Shown here: piece after piece, positions 56,933-64,000 of the stretch
Layout: each line of letters starts with the position of its first letter
Position numbering within the stretch: position 1 is the stretch's first letter
Origin: Ophioceras dolichostomum
Lineage: Eukaryota; Ascomycota; Sordariomycetes; Magnaporthales; Ophioceraceae
Reading direction: 5' to 3'
Assembly: GCA_003049485.1 (NCBI GenBank)
Contig: PYST01000214.1
Coordinates: 1-64,000, forward strand
DNA: 64,000 nt
Made by a program: the position numbers and the translations under genes
Notes under the pieces: generated by a model
What the model saw: only the letters and a program-made list of their open reading frames with translations
The model's database searches: none
What the model was told of the DNA's origin: nothing

Positions 56933-59900
56933 CTACTCCGAGTCGTCGTCCAACTCAGACGACTCCCATTCACCCTCATCCTCCCTGTCGTCCTCATCAT
57001 CCTCGTCCTGCTGCTCTCCCGGCCCCGCCGCCGCCGCTTCCGCTCCCGCTCTCGCTCTCGCCCACTCGATGTCCTTCCTGAGCTGCTCCATCGAGGCCTT
57101 GACACCAGCCTTCACGAACGAATCATCGTCGTCTTCTTCCTTCATTTTCTTCCCCTTGTCCTCGACTCTCTTCGTCGGGAGAGACTGCTGCTTCTGCGGG
57201 GCAGTGCCGTGGGCAGAAGCAGAAGCGGAAGCGAGATCAGGCTTGGGAGCAGCGGAGACGTCGTTGTCGTCGTGGCGAGACTCCTCCTCCCCCTTCCCCT
57301 CCTCTTCAGAGCCGCTGTAGGCCGTCGCTACGCTAACAGCATCCGATGCCGCCGTGGCTCTCTTCTTCCTCTTCTTTTCACAGTCAACGACTTCGTCCCT
57401 GTCGGAAAACTGGGCCGCGAGCACACCGCTGCTGTTCTTGCCCTGAAGCGTCACTGGGACGGGGCTCCGGATCGGGATTGTGGCTGGGGGACGGTCCTGG
57501 CCCAGCCCAGCAGCAGCCGGCTCGTTGGCCTGCTTGGCATGGCCTGCTGCCAGTCCAGCGCCGGCGCCGGCATCGCTGTGCTCAGCTTCGTTGCTAGCAT
57601 GGCTGTTCGGCGTTTCAGAGTTGGGCAGCTCCTCGAAGCCGACGAGCAGCTTGCCCGCCCACGCAAACGGGTCGAGCACGGGCGGGCTGGGTGCCTTGCA
57701 AGGCGGCGGTTTTGACTTCTTCTTGCTGCTTTTCCTCTTCTGATTGGTGGGCTTCGGGATCTTCGCCTTCTTCCCCTCACCATTCCTCGACGCAGAGGAT
57801 GATGCCCGCGACCTTGTCGTCGTCGCAGACTTCGCCGACGATTTCGCGTCCACGTTGTTGCCGTTGGTGTTATTGCTGACATCCTCACCATCTCCTTTCT
57901 CCTCGTCGGAGTCGATAACGACGCTCTTCGCCGCAAACGTCTTCCCGCTCCGTACGAGACGGCGGAACGACGCGCTCGCGCCAAGCATGCCCAAGAACCA
58001 CCAGTCGAGAGACGGGCCGGCAACCCAGTGCAGACGCTTCTGCTCGAGGGTCAGGCCTGTCAGGCCCCCTCCTCCGGTTTTGCCATTGCTAGTAGTAGTA
58101 TTGCTCGTGCTCGGTTCGTTGAGCACGTTGTCAAAGTAAGCGAGAGTCGCCGCGGTCAACGGCATCGGCACGCCGTCTTTGTAGACAGACCCATCGCTCT
58201 GGGGGCCCAGCCAGCGCTCGGGCCGCAACGTGTCGGCGACAGACCGGAGGAGCTGCGGGAGGCTCTCCAGGTAGGACTTACTGCCCGTGTGAGCCATGTG
58301 CAGCCGGCCGATGTGGCGGACAGCGTCGCGGTACGAGCGGAAGGGGCCGGGCCCGTTCGAGCCGCTGGGGGCGGATGGGGTTGGCGGGACGGGTGGTCGT
58401 GCTGCTGGTGCTGCTGGCGCCCGCTGCTTATCGGAGGCGGCGGTGGCCGCCGCCTCCGGGTTGCTGCCGTCCCTGATGATGGTGGCGTCGGGGCTGCTGC
58501 GACGACTGACCCTGCGCCAGACGGGTTTGTAGGGAGAGCGCGGGAGGTGCTGGGCCACGAGGTGGTCGATGCGGTACTGCTCGGCGGAGTAGTAGTGCTC
58601 GTGGCGCAGCACGCTGTCGCCGTTAGTCACGGCGAGCTCCTGCTGCACGCACGCCGCGTGATACGCCAGCATGCCCACATCGGCTGCCTTGTAGCCTGCG
58701 TTGGCTACCGCCCCGTTCACGTCATTGGAGCTAGTTCCGAAACCTCCCCCACCCGCGCAGTTGATAACGTGCTTGTCCACCGCGCCGTTCTTGACCTGGA
58801 TACGGTTCGATTTGGTCATGAGGGTGTCCGGCGCGATCTCGCCGTTGATAACTTGGCCCAACAGGCGGTCAAGCGTAGTGAGTGAGACGGCGAGGTTGTG
58901 AGCCACTACCGTATCGGCCGGGTCCATGCCGGGGCTTGGTGAAGAGCCGACTGGCAACTGTGGGCGACCCGGAACGGGGTTCGGGGTGCCAGGGGAAGAG
59001 AAAGCCAACGGGGACATGTCGACGGCAATGCCCGCAACGTCCAAGATCTGATTTAGCACGAGGAGGTTAATCAAATCCGACTCGGCCCGTTCCTCCAGCA
59101 GCATCCCGCGAGACGGCTGCAGCGAGCCGTTCTCGAGCGCAAGCAGCCGCTGGTTCGGCGGCTTTGACGTCTTGGCGCCGTACGGCAGTAAGAACAGCCG
59201 ATCCAGGATCTTCTTGAGACGCTTGCGGTCGTCGGCGCCTCGAGACCAGTCGTGGAATTCCGTAAGATGGGAGACAAGCTCGTCACGGTGGGAAAAGGTA
59301 CAGTTGAGATTACACAGTCCATACGAATGGGCACACACGAGGTGGACGCCCAGGCGGTGCGGAGCCGTCTCGTCGTCCTGAATGAAGAGTTTGTTGCAGA
59401 ATGCGCACGCGAGCGCGCCGTCCTCGCGCCGGCCGAGCTCGGCGGCGTCGTCAATGCCGCTGAGGGCATTGCATGACCAGAGCCGGTCCTGGCGGTGTAT
59501 CTTGCCCTTTTTACCGATGGTTCGGAGTTTCTCCTGTGAGGTCGTCGTAAGGTCACCGGGAGAGGATGACGATGGGCTGCTTGCAATGAAAGAGCCGCTC
59601 TTGCGCTGTGAGCGTGAGGTGCGGTCGAGCATAGTCTTGGTGCTGGGGCTGTCTAGGACATCGAGATCCACTTGCTGCAGGACCTGCTCCTGGGCCGTGA
59701 CTTGCTTGGTGAGGTTGTTGAGGGTAGTGATGAATGGGCTAACCTTCCCCTTTATCTGCTGCTGCTGTTGCTGGGGACTCTCTGACTGGTCGGAGTCAGG
59801 GGTTGACTGCGGAGCACGTGGTAGCTCATCAATGACACGAATGATCTCGATCACACATGCCCGCATCTTCCCCTCGAGGTCGGCCAGGGTCGGCCAGAGG

Positions 59901-60229
59901 TTGCACTGATCGACGCGAGGGTGTGGGCCGCCATTGGGCTTGCCATTGGATTCGGCGTAGCTCTTGTCAGAGCCTTGGCTGATGCTGGTCTCTTCAAGGT
60001 GCTCCAGCTGCTCTAGTCGACGGCGGATCTCGGTCACTCTCTGTTCGAGCGTAGACATAGACTCTAGTAACCCTCTCGCCGGCTCGAATTGGGTCTGGGT
60101 CTCCTCCACTGAATCCTTGAGCATCGACAGCAGACGCCGAAGCAGCTTCAGGGCCTTAGTGGTCTGGTCCGCGAAGATCAAGATGGCCGGGACGGATGGG
60201 ATGCCCATCGCATCCTTGGACACCTCCAT
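56933..60229 (-). CDS. Large uncharacterised protein with zinc-finger-like Cys/His region
   Basis: One long minus-strand exon encodes 1,098 residues from MEVSKDAMGIPSVPA. A TTTTACAG acceptor sits three bases before the ATG, and a GTAAGC donor 100 nt upstream suggests a 5'-UTR intron (60233-60332). The frame upstream has no ATG. Residues about 20-80 are leucine-rich and coiled-coil-like (KALKLLRRLLSMLKDSVEE). Near 270-335 comes CAFCNKLFIQDDETAPHRLG with CAHSYGLCNLNCTFSHRDEL and HLTEFHDWS, a dense Cys/His region resembling degenerate C2H2 fingers. The middle (about 420-700) has helical segments with HAACVQQELAVTNGDSVLRHEHYYS. The last 350 residues are low complexity, basic then strongly acidic. 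No family is recognised. It converges with the NLR-like gene, but no shared function can be claimed from that alone. Confidence 0.75.
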   Translation of the reverse strand: MEVSKDAMGIPSVPAILIFADQTTKALKLLRRLLSMLKDSVEETQTQFEPARGLLESMSTLEQRVTEIRRRLEQLEHLEETSISQGSDKSYAESNGKPNGGPHPRVDQCNLWPTLADLEGKMRACVIEIIRVIDELPRAPQSTPDSDQSESPQQQQQQIKGKVSPFITTLNNLTKQVTAQEQVLQQVDLDVLDSPSTKTMLDRTSRSQRKSGSFIASSPSSSSPGDLTTTSQEKLRTIGKKGKIHRQDRLWSCNALSGIDDAAELGRREDGALACAFCNKLFIQDDETAPHRLGVHLVCAHSYGLCNLNCTFSHRDELVSHLTEFHDWSRGADDRKRLKKILDRLFLLPYGAKTSKPPNQRLLALENGSLQPSRGMLLEERAESDLINLLVLNQILDVAGIAVDMSPLAFSSPGTPNPVPGRPQLPVGSSPSPGMDPADTVVAHNLAVSLTTLDRLLGQVINGEIAPDTLMTKSNRIQVKNGAVDKHVINCAGGGGFGTSSNDVNGAVANAGYKAADVGMLAYHAACVQQELAVTNGDSVLRHEHYYSAEQYRIDHLVAQHLPRSPYKPVWRRVSRRSSPDATIIRDGSNPEAAATAASDKQRAPAAPAARPPVPPTPSAPSGSNGPGPFRSYRDAVRHIGRLHMAHTGSKSYLESLPQLLRSVADTLRPERWLGPQSDGSVYKDGVPMPLTAATLAYFDNVLNEPSTSNTTTSNGKTGGGGLTGLTLEQKRLHWVAGPSLDWWFLGMLGASASFRRLVRSGKTFAAKSVVIDSDEEKGDGEDVSNNTNGNNVDAKSSAKSATTTRSRASSSASRNGEGKKAKIPKPTNQKRKSSKKKSKPPPCKAPSPPVLDPFAWAGKLLVGFEELPNSETPNSHASNEAEHSDAGAGAGLAAGHAKQANEPAAAGLGQDRPPATIPIRSPVPVTLQGKNSSGVLAAQFSDRDEVVDCEKKRKKRATAASDAVSVATAYSGSEEEGKGEEESRHDDNDVSAAPKPDLASASASAHGTAPQKQQSLPTKRVEDKGKKMKEEDDDDSFVKAGVKASMEQLRKDIEWARARAGAEAAAAGPGEQQDEDDEDDREDEGEWESSELDDDSE

Positions 60230-62094
60230 TTCCTGTAAAATCAAGTGTTAGTAGCCATTGGCAAGATATAGCAAGCTGGGCGCGACAGGGGGCGGATCCC
60301 TCGTGATCAGCGGCACGTGTCTTAATGCTTACCGAGTCTGCGAGGGTGAGGGGGAGGTAGGCTGCCCCATAGGCAGAACCTCGTCTCTCAGCTCTCAGTT
60401 CTCAGTTGTCAGGTTTCAGCCCTCTGTAAATAACCCTCAACGGAGTGCAGGCACTATCGGGAGAGTGGGAAAAGTGTCGGCTCGAAACGAACTGTGGACA
60501 AGACGAGGTGGGACAGGAAGGCTAGCGAACAGAATAACAAAAGACAGGAAAGATAAAAGGTAGAATCTGTGCCTGAGGACGAAAATTTGGAAATTTGTAC
60601 CTGAGGTAGGCTCTGGGAAAGAGCAAGCGGTGCGGCTGGCTAATGTTGTGCGAGCTGCTCAGGTTTGGGAAGTCATGGGGACGTCTCTTTATGGTTCCTG
60701 CCAAACCCTAGAGAAAGCAAGTGGGAGGAAAGTGCTACCCCACAATGAGGAAAGAATGATAGACTGGTGATGGATGGGTTGGTGATAAGACGGTCCTGAA
60801 CCCCGAAGGCCGCCAAAATAGTAACTTGAGAATAGAATCAATGCCTCGTTTTCAAGAAGGAAAAGAGAGAAAACGACAACAGATCCATCCCTCCGGTCGA
60901 ATAAAAAATCTACAGCTAGCGTTTGACTTGTCCTCCACTGATGGGCGAGCTAGATAAACGCACATCGATGGAAAATCGCCCCGGAATTTGGACAGTTGTA
61001 TTCCGTTGAAAAGGAAGGTCAGGCGGCGGCTAGAAGTGGAGCAGTGGAAGCAAGGGATGCCGTAGTAGAAGTAGGGCTGGCTGCAGAATCTCGAGTAGAG
61101 CTTTCCAATATCACCGGGACGACCCCTGAAAGATAAAAATGTTGGTGACCGAAGCTGTCCACGTCCCGGCCACGGCAGGACGAATCGGGCTAGGTTCGAG
61201 GTGGGAGGGGGAATAAAAAACGTGCCCCTCAGAGCGGTTCACGCCATCATCCCACATTGATTTCTGCATGGAATATTCCTGCGTACACTATTCATCCATC
61301 CTCCATCACATGCGAATTTCTGGTTTTACAATAAAACCGGCAGCGGGAGAATTGCGTGCGTCCGAAGACTGCAGACGAGAGGGGGTTGATAGAGAGAAGC
61401 AGAGAAGCAAGCATGCAGACGCTCTTTGGAACCAAACCCCTTATCCGGGAGATTAGAGCAGCAGCAGCTTCGAAGAGGAGGAAATCCGAAGAAAGGTTTC
61501 ACGGCATGTAATATTCAGCTCTTGTGTCCCCCCCCCTCCTCTCCCTTCTCATCCCCTCCCCTGTACTTTCCTCTCCCTTCTCCCATGCTTTCGCATCTCC
61601 TACAACCAACGATCGTGATCGAACCACCAAAAGGTGGGCCTGCGATGTGAGAACGCACTATCATTGTCTTTGCCTTATTCTCCGAGCAGCAGCGAGCCCT
61701 CCTTCACAAGGCTCAGCTCAATTCCCCCTTCGTCTTCACCAAACCGGTCTCGTTCAAATCGGCTCACGACCGGGATAATTGGGAAGCATCCATCCCGGAC
61801 GCCGTGGACCGGGCGACCTCGAACGACTTCGTGTTTGCGCAGGACGCCACCAAGCACGTCCGCATCGCCGTGTGCAGCGTACCAACTAGAAATCGGGTCG
61901 CAAACAGCGGCCAAAATGCTGATGGGCAGCCTGCGTGGGCGAAATATACCCTTTTAAAAATAAAAAAAAAAATAAAAAAAAATAAAAAAAAACCATTACA
62001 CCTCCCTCTCCCCCCTCCCCACCCCAAACAAACCACACCGGGCTATGCCGCCCCCGAATTCCTCCCCATCAGCCCCCCATCACCCCATGATGTC
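60230..62094. other. Spacer upstream of the zinc-finger-like gene, with a gene-like fragment
   Basis: This includes the leader and promoter of the minus gene at its left. A plus-strand frame from about 61651 to 61991 encodes protein-like sequence (SPFVFTKPVSFKSAHDRDNW, then DFVFAQDATKHVRIAVCSVP). It has no clear start or splice partner and runs into a poly-A/T tract at 61958-61991. I cannot name it. The rest shows no feature. Confidence 0.4.
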
Positions 62095-64000
62095 CTACAC
62101 CTTGGGGTCGTTCTCCGGGGCCAGGGCCGGGCCCGGCGCCGGGGCGTCCTTGGCCGTCGTCGTCGTCGCCGCCGCCGCCGTCGTGGTGTTCGACGGCTGG
62201 TTCTCGAGCTGCAGCGCCTTATCGCTGTCGGGGGGAGCAGCCTCGATTCCGTAGTTGGTGGCCCGGTGGAGATCCATGATCTCCTTGTTCCAGACGTTGA
62301 CGTAGAAGGGATAGCTATTTTAAATGGCGGGGCAGTTTCTCTTCCGTCAGTTGCTTTTCCTTCGCTTTGCTGAGCGAGAGCCGTCCCTCCTTTCCCTTGA
62401 AAAAGAAAGGAGGGAGAATGAGAGACACAGAGGGGGACTGAGAAGCCACAAAAGAAAGAGGAGAGAAAAAAATCTACACCTGACTTGGTAGGTATATAAG
62501 GTAAGATATTCAACTCACATCCAGGCCAAGATGTAACCCATCATGGGGATTGCCATAGCGACGTGCGCGTTCCGGCTGTCCATGACCGCGCCCGTCATGG
62601 GCGGGAAGACCATGCCGCCGGAGATAGCGGCGACGAGGAGCGAGCCGCCCTGTTTCGTGTGGCGGCCCAGCCCGCGCAGGCCCAGGGTGAAGATGGTGGC
62701 GAAGCAGGCGCTCTCGAAGCACAGCACGAGAATCAGCATCGCGATCGAGGTCGTTCCTCCCGTGTTCATGGCCGCCACCACGAAGACGAAGCAGAGCCCC
62801 AGATAGAGGCCCAGCACGTAGCGGGGCTTCACGGCGGGGACGGTCATCAGCCCTCCGGCGATGAAGCGGTTGAGCGCGTAGAGGCCTTGTCCGAGGGCGA
62901 GCAAGTCGGCTGGAGTGCGAGAGGCATGAACCTCGGTTAGTTTGGTCTCTGGCTGATCTACTCTGCTTACTCGCTGCTGCTGCTGCTGCTACTCCCATCA
63001 GCCGCATGGCCCAGATCTGTTTTAACTTACAGCCTTGGGCTTTGTCACGACCAGCCTCGACGCAGAATTGAATGAAATAGTTCTGTCGATGCCTCTCGCG
63101 TTAGTTACTAACTTCCTTTCTCCTACTGAGTCTTGTCTTCCTTCGTCAAACTTGGACTGCGATGCGGGGAGAAGGTGATGAGACAAAGATGGGTGGAAAT
63201 CTTTGCTTACCGCAACAGCGACTTGAGCACCGACGTAGCAGAACTGGGACCAGACGGCCAAGAAGAGGTTGTACTGCTTCCGGAATGGGCCAGGGTCATA
63301 GTTGTTGCCGATCTCGCCCTCCTGGAACTGCATATCCGCGTCCGTGATCTCGGGCATGGGAGCGACAAAGAAGAGGACGATGAGCTATAGAGAGAAGGTG
63401 GGGGGACTGTCAGTCTGTGTGAATCCTCTATAAAGCGCATCAAAGGAAGGGGAGGAATTGGCAGGCTTGGAAAGGGAAATATTAGGTGGGTAAGTTAAGT
63501 ACTGACAAGTGCAACAAAGCAGGCAACCCCGAGATACACCCACTGGACGTTCTTGAGTCCCTCGGCAGTGTCGATGGTGCTAGCAAAGAACACGCGCGAA
63601 GCGAGAAGAGGCGCGACGAACGAGCCGACTCCCTGGATGGCCTGGGCGAGGTTCAGACGGATCTCGGAGTAGCGGGGCGGACCACAGATGGCGAGGAAGC
63701 TGTTTGTTTTGTTCGAAACCGCCCACACCCCAAAACAGTCAACATGTTGAACGGAACAACCACAACATGAATAACAATAAAAGGAAGCATGGGCTAACGA
63801 GAGATAGAACGGGAAATAGTTCGGGTGGATCGGATGGGTGGATCGGATACATAGACGAGTGGGAGAGGAGGACGAAGAAAAGCTTACGGATCAGCAGCAG
63901 TCTCCAGCGTAGCCAGACCGGCTCCCACGACGAACATGCTGCCGCAGAACCCGCCGAAGGAACTGTTGAGGCCGGAGGGCCAGAACAGGAGGCAACCGAC
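62095..64000 (-). CDS. MFS sugar transporter, FucP/FHS type (5' end outside the window)
   Basis: Six minus-strand exons are visible, in order of translation: 64000-63888 (partial), 63699-63507, 63384-63211, 63082-63031, 62909-62519 and 62314-62095, all joined in phase. The visible part starts mid-protein (VGCLLFWPSGLNSSFGGFCG) and includes FLAICGPPRYSEIRLNLAQAIQGVG, then VQWVYLGVACFVALL, a second-half helix set (GQGLYALNRFIAGGLM) and HTKQGGSLLVAAISGGMVFPP. It ends with a soluble tail of about 60 residues. These match the fucose/galactose/glucose:H+ symporter (FHS) branch of the major facilitator superfamily. The tail carries an alanine/threonine tract. The transporter is expected in the plasma membrane; its sugar substrate is not determined. 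The missing N-terminus lies beyond base 64000. Confidence 0.9.

Noticed and set aside
61585..61689. Possible first exon (MLSHLLQPTIVIEPPK) for the orphan fragment at 61.65-61.99 kb
   Set aside because: The GTGGGC donor leaves phase 1, and neither nearby CAG acceptor restores the reading frame of the fragment.

Overview
The window is nuclear DNA from a filamentous ascomycete (Pezizomycotina), most likely a Sordariomycete. The evidence is many short introns of about 50-150 nt with GTAAGT/GTATGT-type donors, CTAAC/CTGAC branch points and CAG/TAG acceptors, GC-rich exons in long CT-rich intergenic DNA, and fungal gene families throughout. A TACCTAGGTA-like palindrome also recurs in introns and spacers. 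I saw no tRNA, rRNA, CRISPR array or intact transposon. The species cannot be fixed from sequence alone.

Layout. Plus strand, 1-23 kb: a secreted GH17 beta-1,3-glucanase; a 12-exon OPT oligopeptide transporter; a small DUF167/YggU protein; a secreted five-exon subtilase; a mitochondrial Prx5-type peroxiredoxin; and an Ariadne-type RBR ubiquitin ligase. From 24.8 to 33 kb there are a candidate two-exon minus gene, mitochondrial SCOT (+), a lineage-restricted minus gene with a damaged tandem relative, a PP28/PDAP1-type phosphoprotein (+) and a minus membrane protein. From 33.7 to 45 kb lie mitochondrial IF2 (+), TSR3 (-), a GGA adaptor (+) and an FHA-domain SNIP1/Pml1-like protein (+). From 49 to 60 kb a very large NLR-like gene (+) faces tail-to-tail a very large uncharacterised zinc-finger-like gene (-). 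The right edge cuts a FucP/FHS-type MFS transporter (-), whose 5' end is outside.

Most genes are independent housekeeping or secretion functions rather than a cluster: mitochondrial metabolism and translation (SCOT, IF2, Prx5), ribosome maturation (TSR3), vesicle traffic (GGA), splicing or RNA (FHA protein), ubiquitylation (Ariadne), and nutrient uptake or cell-wall and extracellular hydrolysis (OPT, MFS, GH17, subtilase). The least conventional locus is 49-60 kb. There a SERAC1-like hydrolase is fused to a P-loop NTPase and then to a roughly 1,000-residue low-complexity tail in place of the usual repeat sensor. Its convergent neighbour is a novel 1,098-residue protein. I infer a possible link to fungal innate immunity or heterokaryon incompatibility from the NLR architecture only.

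Regions 2.3-6 kb, 9.8-12.5 kb, 13-14.6 kb and 44.7-49.3 kb are long gene-poor spacers. Two of them hold imperfect inverted repeats with many transition differences, which is compatible with old repeat-induced point mutation.
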